DNA of 36,613 nt from the NCBI GenBank assembly GCA_934193095.1, contig CAKPUX010000018.1, forward strand, positions 1-36,613. The letters run 5' to 3'. This document shows positions 23,052-30,208 of the stretch, one piece after another. A program made the translations under genes and the position numbers. Below the pieces are notes generated by a model. That model was not told the DNA's origin, did not search any database, and worked only from the letters and a program-made list of their open reading frames with translations. Every line of letters starts with the position of its first letter. The stretch's first letter is position 1. Origin of the DNA: an uncultured Dialister sp. GTDB taxonomy: Bacteria > Bacillota > Negativicutes > Veillonellales > Dialisteraceae.

Positions 23052-23321
23052 CTAGTCCCCAAACTCTTTGACCAGCCCTTCTTTCTCTCTGTGAGAGAGC
23101 TTCTTCATATGATACTCGGCACTTCTTGCCTCGTGCTCGCTCTCCCATTCATGATACCACACAAGCTCCACCGGGCGGCGGCTTTTCGTATATTTGGCGC
23201 CTTTTCCCGCATTGTGCATCGCGATGCGGCGATGGACATCGTCCACCGTGAAGCCCGTATAAAGCGTCCCGTCCGCACAGCGGACCATGTAGGTGAAGTA
23301 AGCACGTTTTGTTTCCGACAT
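23052..23321 (-). CDS. GIY-YIG domain protein (UPF0213 type)
   Basis: 89 residues, the length of the small YhbQ/YazA-like GIY-YIG proteins. YFTYMVRCADGTLYTGFTVD replaces the canonical GIY...YIG pair, VHRRIAMHNAGKGAKYTKSR gives the conserved Arg and the AKYTK loop, and ARSAEYHMKKLSHREKEGLV supplies the Glu-containing helix. The fold belongs to single-strand or structure-specific nucleases, but most small members are uncharacterised. ATG 23321 has AAAGGA 7 bases upstream. It heads a probable two-gene unit with the DUF2232 gene. Confidence 0.9.
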   Translation of the reverse strand: MSETKRAYFTYMVRCADGTLYTGFTVDDVHRRIAMHNAGKGAKYTKSRRPVELVWYHEWESEHEARSAEYHMKKLSHREKEGLVKEFGD

Positions 23322-23334
23322 ACATCGTTCCTTT

Positions 23335-23875
23335 GTGAAATGGGGGTTCAGGGTTAGCCCGTGGGGCGTACTGCCTTTTGATTCCGTTTGAAAGCTTCAC
23401 TTGAATGAGAAATTGGAAATGAGAAATGCGAAATGGTGGTGCGGTGCCAGATCCTTCGACTCAGTTCTCACTGTTCCGCCTTTACATGATCGAACATCCG
23501 ACATTTCACTCCGCTCAGGATGACGAAATGCGCCGCAAAGCATAAATAATGGCGATGCCATGAGCTGGCATGCCAGTCACTAGTCACCAGTCACTTGCGA
23601 CACCTAATCCCTAGCCACTCATCCCTAGCTACTCATCCCTGCTTTCAAACTTTTTGGGGGTATCCCTTTCCCGTATCGTCATCCCGAGCACAGCCGAGGG
23701 ATCGCGGTCAGTATCACTTAAACACCGGCAGTGAAACGACGCCTTGGTGCTACGTATTTCTGCTTTCAAACATTCTTCGTTTAGCGGTCTGCAAGAAAGA
23801 TTTCTCGGCAACGCTTTCAATGACGATACGTAAGTCTTCCAGTCTTCTAGTCACCCGCCACCAGTCACTCATTTT
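23335..23875. repeat. Dense intergenic repeat block
   Basis: GGGTTCAGGGTTAGCCCGTG unit at 23345; a 'gagaaatgcgaaatggtggt' run; 'gatccttcgactcagttctc' and 'tccgctcaggatgacga' units like those in the 30.8-32.0-kb repeats; TGACTRG-type arrays (23570-23640 and 23840-23870); and the 'cgtcatcccgagcacagccg' unit. No gene is supported. Confidence 0.7.
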
Positions 23876-24042
23876 TTAAGGAAACACTGATTAAATCGTT
23901 GTTCGATTTTACTCTTGTGTTTTCATGCAGCGCAAGGAATAATCCGACGCGAATAGCGAGCTATTTAAGGAGGGTTATGACGAAGCGTTGTATGAAAATA
24001 CATGTGAAATCGAATTCTGCGATTTAAGCAGCGTTTCCTTAA
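23876..24042. mobile_element. Small MITE ending on the acetyltransferase stop codon
   Basis: About 165 bp bounded by TTAAGGAAACACTGATTAAA and its inverted partner (CGATTTAAGCAGCGTTTCC, then TTAA); 3 mismatches in 21. Inside, a longer imperfect inverted repeat centres on GTTTTCATGCAGCG / CGTTGTATGAAAATAC and there is an 'aaggagggttatgacgaagc' stretch. No ORF. The right end supplies the TAA stop of the minus-strand acetyltransferase gene. Related ends lie at 9090 and 9644. Confidence 0.75.
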
Positions 24043-25292
24043 TACCACTCATTGATCCAGTTCTTCTGCTTCGGCAGCATGGCATCTCCAAGGCACTGGA
24101 TCGGATCTCTGTCTGCGCCGTCAAGCCAGCGGATGCGGTCCAGTGCAAGAAGCTCGGAGAGATCCGCCGCGCCGAAGAACCATTCGGCGAGTGCGGAGGC
24201 GGAGAGGGTGAAGGAAGGCTCAGGGATGTGTTCTCCCAAGGGCAGGCCGGAGATGTCCTCAATGTGGCACTTGAGAGAGTAGAAAACATCCTCCTTCAGC
24301 GCACGGATGCGTCCATCCTCTGCGCGGAGGACGTAGATACCGCTGTTCTCCGGAAGAAAAGCGTCTGTCAGCTGGAAAGCCAATTCACCGCTAAGACGCC
24401 TGTCGCAGGAAAGACCGTCGAACGCCGCCACAGGGTCGACGATGCGTCCGAGCATGAAGGGGAAGGTGCGGTTCTCGATGTAGCAATGCTCCGCACCATC
24501 CGGCCATGTACGATAGGAGGTGTCATCGAGCGGTTCGTACCAGAGGCATTCCCTGACCGAGCCCTGATGGCCGGCAAGGAAGGCATACAGACCGCGCCGC
24601 CCCGCTTCCGAAGAGAAGGCCATCTCGGAAACGGCGAGCTTTCTGTCAGAGATGGTGTAGAAAAGATAGCCGCAGGGCCCAGCTCCGTCATAGACCAGTG
24701 CGCCATAGCCCTCGAGCAGGGCGGCCTCAATGTGCCGCCGCCAGGAGGCCTCGTCGCGGAGCGCATAGCCATTTCTGTTTCCGGTATAGGCATCATACAC
24801 GGAGGCAAGCTCCTGCCATTCATCCGCAGAGGAGATCGACTTCGCGCGCGCTGCTCGTTTCCCCAAGAGGGCCAGCTTCTCCGGCGCAGTCGTCCGCGCC
24901 CACTGGTGGCAGTAGAAGCCGAAGCCGAGCGGCAGGTAGAAGGATGCCGCTGACGGCATGAGGATCTGGAAGGCTCTCCCTTCCCGCTGCGCCGCGTGGA
25001 AGCTGCCGCGCAGGAGCTCCTTGGCGAGCCCTCGTCCGCGCGCCGCCGGATGTGTCGCGACGCCGACGATGTAGTCCGTCTGATAGGAATGGCCACGGAC
25101 AGAGATCTCATAGGGACGCAGGTGCAGGTCACAGGCGATGCTGCCGCCCTCTTCCCCCACGAGGACCTCCTCCATATGAACCAGCCGCTGGAAGTACCAG
25201 ATGAAGAACGGATCGGTCGCCGGCTCGAAGCAGTAGCTCCAGAGTGATCTCACGGCGCGCTCATCCGCCGGAGAGGCTTTTCGAATTTTCAT
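24039..25292 (-). CDS. Eis-like GNAT N-acetyltransferase
   Basis: 417 residues, the length of Eis-type enzymes rather than single-domain GNATs. Residues 1-150 are a GNAT fold with the acetyl-CoA motif VGVATHPAARGRGLAKELL (77-95) and YLPLGFGFY. A second, degenerate GNAT domain follows (about 160-290, with YALRDEASWRRHIE and GYLFYTISDRKLAVSEM). The C-terminal 110 residues resemble the SCP2-like domain of Eis (YVLRAEDGRIRAL, LSASALAEWFFG). Eis proteins acetylate amines, including aminoglycosides and protein lysines; substrate unknown here. ATG 25292 has GAGG 8 bases upstream; longer in-frame starts read through repeats. The stop codon lies in the end of a MITE. Confidence 0.85.
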   Translation of the reverse strand: MKIRKASPADERAVRSLWSYCFEPATDPFFIWYFQRLVHMEEVLVGEEGGSIACDLHLRPYEISVRGHSYQTDYIVGVATHPAARGRGLAKELLRGSFHAAQREGRAFQILMPSAASFYLPLGFGFYCHQWARTTAPEKLALLGKRAARAKSISSADEWQELASVYDAYTGNRNGYALRDEASWRRHIEAALLEGYGALVYDGAGPCGYLFYTISDRKLAVSEMAFSSEAGRRGLYAFLAGHQGSVRECLWYEPLDDTSYRTWPDGAEHCYIENRTFPFMLGRIVDPVAAFDGLSCDRRLSGELAFQLTDAFLPENSGIYVLRAEDGRIRALKEDVFYSLKCHIEDISGLPLGEHIPEPSFTLSASALAEWFFGAADLSELLALDRIRWLDGADRDPIQCLGDAMLPKQKNWINEWY

Positions 25293-25309
25293 TTTGTCTA
25301 CCTCGTGAG

Positions 25310-25732
25310 GAAAATAAAAGAGTAAAGGGTTCAAGGGATGCAAGAGGTTAACGGGTTCTAAAGGTTCAGTGGGTTCAGGGTTAGCCCTTGGGGCGGCTCG
25401 TCTACTGATTGTGGATGAAAGCTTTGCTCGCCAGTTAGGAGTTAAGAGTGCTGGTGCGGCGCATAAAAATATGGAAGCACCGCAGAGTATAGATAGTGGC
25501 GATGCCCGAAAGTGGCATTTAATCACTAGTCACTCGAAGCTCCTAATCCCTAGCTACTAATCCCTGCTTTCAAACTTCGGGGTTCAAGGGTTCAGGGTTC
25601 AGGGTTCAGGGTTGTGGTAGCGGCTTCGCCGCAGTATAAAGTTGGCGATGCCCGAAAGTAGTATTTAAGTCACTAGTCACTAGCCACCAGTCACTAGTCA
25701 CCAGCTACCAGTCACTAGTCACCAGCTACCAG
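25310..25732. repeat. Intergenic repeats, including GGGTTCA and TGACTRG arrays
   Basis: 9-base variants (GGTTCTAAA, GGTTCAGTG) and GGGTTAGCCCTTGGGGCG at 25340-25396; 'ggtgcggcgcataaaaatat'; a (GGGTTCA)n array at 25578-25615; GCGGCTTCGCCGC; then an inverted TGACTGG/TGACTAG array (25672-25735) that ends on the stop codon of the minus-strand DUF2156 gene. No gene is supported. Confidence 0.7.
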
Positions 25733-26614
25733 TCACTGTTTCAGCACCACATCATATTTCTCCGTCAGATGATCGGGATGATAGCCCATCTTGGCTTCGC
25801 GAAGGCCCGGGAGACCGAGATCCTCTTCGCGGTTCACGAATTCGGTGTCCGCAAATTCATGAATGAGGAAATCACGGTTGATCGCCTGATAGAGACCGCG
25901 GATCTCCGGATTTGCTTTTTCAAAAATGATATGCGCCATTTTTTCATTGATGCTATCGCCATTTGTGAAGGCCTCGACCTTGCCGTAGATGCGAATGACC
26001 GCACCCTTCACGCCGAGCGCATCCCAGTGGTCAAAGCAGCGCTTGATCGCCTGCTCCTCTTCCTCGATGTCTCCGTGACGGAGGAACCAGTCGTGGATCC
26101 CCGCCTTTGCATCCTCCAGATTCTCCTTTGTGATAGCCTCATACTGATAGTCTGCGTACTGGCGAAGAAATCCGTTCAGATGGTTCTTCTTCATGCGGAG
26201 CTTCTTGCCCGGCAAACGGATCATATCCTCCGTCCTGTAGATGTACTCTTCGTTATCCCGGTCTTCGATGAAATCATATTTGCCCGGCACGAGACGTTCG
26301 ATCTGCTCTGTCACCCAGGAAGAGGCGGACTTCAAGCGGAAAGGCAGTCCCAGCTTGTCGTACTCCTCATGGATGAGGGCAAGCCCGTGTACGAAATTTT
26401 CCTCCTCCTTGGCAAACGGCGGCATGAAGAAGGTATCCTTCCCTGTCCCTGCGCGGACGAAAAGTATGCCGTCCTGCTCCGCCCAGGACGTCTGATACGC
26501 ATCCTGCCACAGGAAAAGTGTATTGAAGGTGCAGTCGATCTGCTCGTAATGATGCACGGCAAAGTAGCTGTCGATCCGTGCTTTGTCTTCTATGCGAAAG
26601 GGTTTGAATTCCAT
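25733..26614 (-). CDS. DUF2156 / phosphatidylglycerol lysyltransferase C-terminal-like protein
   Basis: 293 residues. MEFKPFRIEDKARIDSYF, CTFNTLFLWQDAYQTSW, LPGKKLRMKKNHLNGFLRQY and INEKMAHIIFEKANPEIRGL follow the DUF2156 pattern, a GNAT-related fold shared with the soluble domain of MprF. MprF moves Lys from Lys-tRNA to phosphatidylglycerol; stand-alone soluble members like this lack the membrane flippase part and have no proven substrate. The cytosolic location and absence of membrane spans fit. GGAG lies 13 bases before ATG 26614, a long spacing; an ATT codon two codons earlier would fit better, but I keep ATG. The TGA stop begins a TGACTGG-type array on the coding strand. Confidence 0.82.
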   Translation of the reverse strand: MEFKPFRIEDKARIDSYFAVHHYEQIDCTFNTLFLWQDAYQTSWAEQDGILFVRAGTGKDTFFMPPFAKEEENFVHGLALIHEEYDKLGLPFRLKSASSWVTEQIERLVPGKYDFIEDRDNEEYIYRTEDMIRLPGKKLRMKKNHLNGFLRQYADYQYEAITKENLEDAKAGIHDWFLRHGDIEEEEQAIKRCFDHWDALGVKGAVIRIYGKVEAFTNGDSINEKMAHIIFEKANPEIRGLYQAINRDFLIHEFADTEFVNREEDLGLPGLREAKMGYHPDHLTEKYDVVLKQ

Positions 26615-26702
26615 GGTAATGTCTATGCTCCTTGTGAGGCGATCTGTGACCGGTCGCCGGTCATGGCACTCTTATATTCAAAAAATTAAATAACCTGTTT
26701 CT

Positions 26703-26711
26703 ATTTTACCA
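26703..26711 (-). promoter_or_regulatory. Possible extended -10 of the DUF2156 gene
   Basis: Minus strand TGGTAAAAT, a TGn extended -10, about 90 bases before the start codon; -35 unclear. Confidence 0.35.
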
Positions 26712-26784
26712 CAGCCTGCAAGGGGACAAGAAAGAAAGGATCCAGAAGTGCATTCCGTTCCCCATTTCCAACCCTTCGCCCTTA

Positions 26785-27020
26785 TGCTATAATATAATCA
26801 ATATGATACAGTACGGGTATCAGCGTCTGATTTCCGCACAAGTCGAGGTTTCTGCAAGCGATTGTCAGAAACTTTTCTTTCCCTGTAAGGCGGACCGGGG
26901 TACCGGCCGCTTATCCAAGGATGATGTGATAAAGCAGAAGAGATCCCCTGCCCGGGACGCTTCTCTTCGCCGATCAAGGATCACCCACAGGGGAAAGCTG
27001 TATTTCAAGAAAAGGAGGAT
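26785..27020 (+). promoter_or_regulatory. Promoter and long structured leader of the ADP-ribosylglycohydrolase-like gene
   Basis: Extended -10 TGCTATAAT (26785-26793) predicts a leader of about 220 bases. It can form GTTTCTG/CAGAAAC (26848-26872), GCGG-A-CCGG with CCGGCCGC over a GGTA loop (26890-26910), GATC-AAG-GATC (26972-26982), and two competing pairings: AGAAG..CCC with GGG..CTTCT, or CCCCTG (26945-26950) with CAGGGG (26988-26993). I do not recognise a known riboswitch class. Confidence 0.5.
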
Positions 27021-27023
27021 ACC

Positions 27024-28082
27024 ATGGCAGGGATAGATCAATTTCGCGGAGCGCTTCTCGGAGGAGCCTGCGGTGATGCGTTAGGTTATCCGCTGCAAAG
27101 TTTTTCCGTCAGTCGTATCCAGCGCCGCTTCGGGCCCTTCGGGCTGCGCACGCTGGTGCGGGACGCGAAGAATGGGAAACTAGCGCCTGTGTCAGACAAC
27201 ACCCAGATGGTACTGGCAACGATCGATGGGATCTTATGGGCAGATGCCAAGAAGCTGGAGATCTTGGAAGGGGTGTACCGCGGATACATGCGCTGGTTTT
27301 ACAGCCAGACGGGCGAAGAACCGCGCCGCGGACAGAAGACATGGATGCGCCGCCAGCCGCATGAAAGAGAATTCTGCCTCGTCCGAGAAAAATTCATGCA
27401 CGCCCGCCGCAATCCGGAGGAAGGGCTGCTCTCCGCCTTCTCCAAAGACGGCCGCGGCTCGACGAAGCTCAAGGTGAATGACAGCAAGGGCAGCGCCGCT
27501 CTCATGAGAGCCGTCCCGGTGGGTCTCCTTTTTGCCGGTGATGAGAAGCTCGCTTTCGACACCGCGGTGAAGCTCGCTGCGCTCTCTCATTCCAATCCGA
27601 CAGCCTACTACAGCGCCGGCGCTCTGGCCGCGCTCATTTCCTGTCTCACCTATGGCCTGACGCTGCCGAAGTCTCTGGAGCGTGTGACCGTCCTCCTCTC
27701 GAAGCAGCACAAGACGACAGGCATCATCGGTCTCCTCACCGCCGCGGTCGAGCAGGCGAATGCCCGCCCCGCCGGAAAGAGCGGCACATGGGACCACATC
27801 GACAGCATCGCCTCACTGGGAAGCGGCGCGAATGCCGATGAAGCCCTCGCCATCGCCATCTACTCCGTCCTCGCACTCGATGATCCGCTCGATGCACTCA
27901 TCACCGCTGCCAACCATAGCGGCAAGAGCAATACCACGGCCGCCGTGACAGGAGCCATCGAAGGCGCCCGCTTCGGCACCGCCTTCATGCCTGACTATTG
28001 GGCCGATATCCTGGAGGGACAGAATGTCATCTCCTTCATGTCCGACAAGCTCTTCTACGTGTATCAGAAATATAATCCATAA
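27024..28082 (+). CDS. ADP-ribosylglycohydrolase-family protein, metal site altered
   Basis: 352 residues with the all-helical ARH/DraG fold pattern: FRGALLGGACGDALGYPLQ (11-24), VSDNTQMVLAT (56-66), GSAALMRAVPVGLLF, LAALSHSNPTAYYSAGALAA, NADEALAIAIYSVLA and ANHSGKSNTTAAVTGAIEGA. The family removes ADP-ribose from Arg, Ser or nucleic acids using two Mg ions. In the usual last motif SGDSDST both Asp bind metal; here it reads SGKSNT (299-304), so both are replaced by Lys and Asn. SDNT in place of SDDT is common in one subfamily. A catalytically dead binding protein is a reasonable reading. AAAGGAGG lies before ATG 27024, and a terminator cassette begins at the stop. Confidence 0.82.
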   Translation: MAGIDQFRGALLGGACGDALGYPLQSFSVSRIQRRFGPFGLRTLVRDAKNGKLAPVSDNTQMVLATIDGILWADAKKLEILEGVYRGYMRWFYSQTGEEPRRGQKTWMRRQPHEREFCLVREKFMHARRNPEEGLLSAFSKDGRGSTKLKVNDSKGSAALMRAVPVGLLFAGDEKLAFDTAVKLAALSHSNPTAYYSAGALAALISCLTYGLTLPKSLERVTVLLSKQHKTTGIIGLLTAAVEQANARPAGKSGTWDHIDSIASLGSGANADEALAIAIYSVLALDDPLDALITAANHSGKSNTTAAVTGAIEGARFGTAFMPDYWADILEGQNVISFMSDKLFYVYQKYNP

Positions 28083-28132
28083 AAAAAGGGGCTGTAAAGA
28101 AATGAATCCCCATTTCTTCACAGTCCCTTTTT
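28082..28132 (+). terminator. Repeated terminator cassette, copy 2
   Basis: Imperfect version of the 19088 hairpin (GGGGCTGTAAAGAAATG with CATTTCTTCACAGTCCC), poly-A before and five T after. It begins on the stop codon and is followed by 'ggctttcatttggttcaggg'. Confidence 0.8.
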
Positions 28133-28140
28133 ACTTGGCT

Positions 28141-28252
28141 TTCATTTGGTTCAGGGTTCAGGGTTCAAGGTTCAGGGTTCAAGGTTGAGGTGGCGGCTTC
28201 GCCGCCTTTTTTAGAAGATGGTATTCTCGTATCACAGCCTTCCCCTCTAGAG
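28141..28252. repeat. Repeat block of terminator cassette 2, left part
   Basis: (GGGTTCA)n array at 28149-28190, mini-terminator GGCGGCTTCGCCGCC plus six T (28192-28212), then 'agaagatggtattctcgtat' and AGCCTTCCCCTCTAG, where element B is inserted. Confidence 0.8.
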
Positions 28253-28482
28253 AATGCTATTAAGTTAAGCGGCAGAACGTTCTTGGCTTCCCCATCGGGG
28301 GAGCTCCCCGAAGGGGTGAGGGGGCTAAGTAGCGGTATTGCATGAAAGTGCTGGAATATCGATAGCATCGGACTATTCAACATAGCACGCTATACCGCTA
28401 GCATGCCCCTATTGCCTTCGGCACTTCCCCCGAAGGGGGAAGCAAGACGTTACGTAGCTAACGATTTCCTTAACTTAATAGC
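28253..28482. mobile_element. MITE-like element B, nested in a repeat
   Basis: Near copy of 17891-18122 (ends AATGCTATTAAGTTAAG and CTTAACTTAATAGC; 14 bp of the inverted repeat kept). It splits the palindrome CCTTCCCCTCTAGGGGAAGG: CTTCCCCTCTAG occurs on both sides, consistent with a target duplication of about 12 bases. The intact site is seen at 19225-19245. Confidence 0.8.
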
Positions 28483-28645
28483 CTTCCCCTCTAGGGGAAG
28501 GTGCCCGAAAGGGGCGGATAGGGTGACTATGGCATGAAAGACAGCTGGGATAAGGTTTCCCGGTCACTCCTATGAGAGCTGCAAGTCCCCCGCGGCAGAT
28601 GGAACGCGAAAATGAGATGATCGTTATTTCACATCGCCTTTTTTA
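28483..28645. repeat. Repeat block of terminator cassette 2, right part
   Basis: CCTTCCCCTCTAGGGGAAGG, 'ggcggatagggtgactatgg', then about 100 bases to 'gatcgttatttcacatc' that match 19265-19383 almost exactly. Confidence 0.8.
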
Positions 28646-28711
28646 GTGAACGGAAGAGGCTCTCTTCATGTCATTTCAGGGCGAAGCGTCTTTCCCGTAA
28701 GGCCCGCCTTC

Positions 28712-29407
28712 TCACTTCTGCACCGCTGTGAGCAGCTCCGCTCTTGTACGCACCTTGAACTTTGTGAGCAGTTCATTCACATGGTAGCGGACGGTGCGGG
28801 GCGAGATGGAGAGCGCTTCGGCAATGGCCTTATATGTTTTTCCTTGAGAGAGAAGCTCTAAGATGAGCTTCTGCCGGGGCGAAAGGTCAGGATAGCGGGA
28901 AAGCGTCCGTTCGGAGAGCACCTGCTGGACATACTCATAGTTTGAGCGGCCTTGCGAACGGGGAAACCGTTTCTTGTCAGGCATCATGCTCCACGGATTC
29001 GATACATGGATATGCACGATGCGAAGCGCATCGTCCTCGATATGAAAGATCATGGTGCTGCGCTGGTTCTCCGAAAGAAGAAGCCCGGTCTCCTTTTTCG
29101 TCGAAAGCGGAATGATGGAAAGGACCAGAAGGACGGTGTCGCTCACCCACTGCACGCGGTAGCGGCCTTTCCCCACACTGATCAGCGGGACCTCGTTCAG
29201 ATCGCGCTGGCTTGAAAAATCAGTGATGGCGTCCTTCTTGCTCAGATAGTTCTCGCCTTCTACGGCGCCGATCCAGCTGAAGCTTTCCTGTGACAGGTAG
29301 TCATCCAGATCCTTGGGATGGATCGTCTTTTCATAGAATCCGCGATGCATCATCTCACTGATGCGTATCGCTTCCTTTTCCCAGTACTTCCTCTTTTTCT
29401 CCTCCAT
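28712..29407 (-). CDS. LuxR-type regulator with N-terminal NTF2-like domain
   Basis: 231 residues. The last 58 form a LuxR/GerE helix-turn-helix: LSPRQKLILELLSQGKTYKA, IAEALSISPRTVRYHVNELL and KFKVRTRAELL. Residues about 15-140 (FYEKTIHPKDLDDYLSQESF, SWIGAVEGENYLSKKDAITD, STMIFHIEDDALRIVHIHVS NPW) look like a SnoaL/NTF2-fold sensor domain, which is an inference. No receiver domain is visible, so it is probably ligand- rather than phosphorylation-controlled. ATG 29407 follows GGGGGAG. It is divergent from a flavin reductase gene, and a 12-bp-arm inverted repeat lies between them, making that gene a candidate target. Confidence 0.85.
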   Translation of the reverse strand: MEEKKRKYWEKEAIRISEMMHRGFYEKTIHPKDLDDYLSQESFSWIGAVEGENYLSKKDAITDFSSQRDLNEVPLISVGKGRYRVQWVSDTVLLVLSIIPLSTKKETGLLLSENQRSTMIFHIEDDALRIVHIHVSNPWSMMPDKKRFPRSQGRSNYEYVQQVLSERTLSRYPDLSPRQKLILELLSQGKTYKAIAEALSISPRTVRYHVNELLTKFKVRTRAELLTAVQK

Positions 29408-29429
29408 AACGCTCCCCCTTAATGTCCGT

Positions 29430-29438
29430 ATTATAGCA
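29430..29438 (-). promoter_or_regulatory. Extended -10 of the LuxR-type gene
   Basis: Minus strand TGCTATAAT about 25 bases before the start codon; -35 poorly conserved. Confidence 0.5.
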
Positions 29439-29543
29439 TAAAAGAAAAATGACTGTAAGCCACCGGGCTGCTGCCATTGGATGGGGTTTGGAAGGCAATG
29501 GTGCCTTTCTTATGTCATGGACATGCGTGATTCCCTCCCCACG

Positions 29544-29606
29544 GAAGGTCATAGCAGCGAACATACATCGCACCTTCTCCGCGGCTATGACCTTCTGTGC
29601 TATAAT
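29544..29606 (+). promoter_or_regulatory. Inverted repeat and extended -10 before the flavin reductase gene
   Basis: GAAGGTCATAGC (29544-29555) and GCTATGACCTTC (29584-29595) are perfect 12-base inverted arms 28 bases apart; the right arm ends five bases before the extended -10 TGCTATAAT (29598-29606). Arms replace the -35, so a bound regulator could activate or block this promoter. Confidence 0.6.
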
Positions 29607-29643
29607 AAAATCAGCTAAAACCATTTACAAAAGGAGCGATATC

Positions 29644-30159
29644 ATGGCTTTTAAAGAAATCAAAGCAGAAGAACTGACTTGGAATCCATTCACACAGATC
29701 GGCAAGGGCTGGTTTCTGGTGACGGCAGGGGATGAAAAGGCATCGAATACCATGACCGTCAGCTGGGGCGGCCTTGGCGTATGGTGGGGCAAGGACGCAG
29801 CGACCATCTATATCCGGCAGAACCGCTGCACGAAGGAATTCATCGATGCGAAGGAGACCTTCACCATCTCAGCACTTCCGGAAAGCTATAAGAAAGAGCT
29901 GGGATACATGGGCTCCCACTCGGGTCACGATGGTGACAAGTGGGAAGCATGCGGTCTCCATCCCTATCCCGTGGACGGCACCTGCGGCGTAGCGGAAGCG
30001 GATGTGATCCTCGTGTGCCGGAAAATGCTTCAGACAAAGCTCGACGACAAGACCTTCCTCGACCCGTCTATGGAAAAACGCTGGTACGATGGAAAGGAAG
30101 CAGGAAATTTCCATACCATGTACATCGGTGCGATCGAAAAGGTACTGGTGAAAGAATAA
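29644..30159 (+). CDS. Flavin reductase-like FMN-binding protein
   Basis: 171 residues, a flavin-reductase/flavoredoxin split barrel. WNPFTQIGKGWFLVTAGDEK, NTMTVSWGGLGVWWGKDAAT, IYIRQNRCTKEFIDAKETFT and GYMGSHSGHDGDKWEACGL are conserved; the MTVSWGG loop and the R-x-x-R/K-T-K-x-F motif contact FMN. Members pass electrons from NAD(P)H or ferredoxin to flavin or to partner flavoproteins; the partner is not visible here. Cytosolic. ATG 29644 has AAAGGAG 8 bases upstream; the in-frame ATG at 29449 lies before the promoter. Probably regulated through the inverted repeat shared with the LuxR-type gene. A terminator cassette starts at the stop codon. Confidence 0.88.
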   Translation: MAFKEIKAEELTWNPFTQIGKGWFLVTAGDEKASNTMTVSWGGLGVWWGKDAATIYIRQNRCTKEFIDAKETFTISALPESYKKELGYMGSHSGHDGDKWEACGLHPYPVDGTCGVAEADVILVCRKMLQTKLDDKTFLDPSMEKRWYDGKEAGNFHTMYIGAIEKVLVKE

Positions 30160-30208
30160 AAAAGGAGCTGTGAAGAAATGAATTCTCATTTCTTCACAGC
30201 CCCTTTTT
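30159..30208 (+). terminator. Repeated terminator cassette, copy 3
   Basis: GAGCTGTGAAGAAATGA and TCATTTCTTCACAGCCCC with a four-base loop, poly-A before and T-run after, beginning right after the flavin reductase stop codon. Same trailing 'actttgctttcatttggttc' as copy 1. Confidence 0.85.

Noticed and set aside
24039..25526. 78-codon extension of the Eis-like acetyltransferase
   Set aside because: The extension covers repeat DNA; GAGG before ATG 25292 and the GNAT N-terminus fit the shorter protein.
25300..25740. Short direct repeats considered as a CRISPR array
   Set aside because: Units are 7-9 bases with no spacers, and no cas genes are in the window.
26803..27036. 77-codon ORF in the leader of the ADP-ribosylglycohydrolase-like gene
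   Set aside because: No ribosome site, runs into the next gene's start, and better explained as structured leader RNA.
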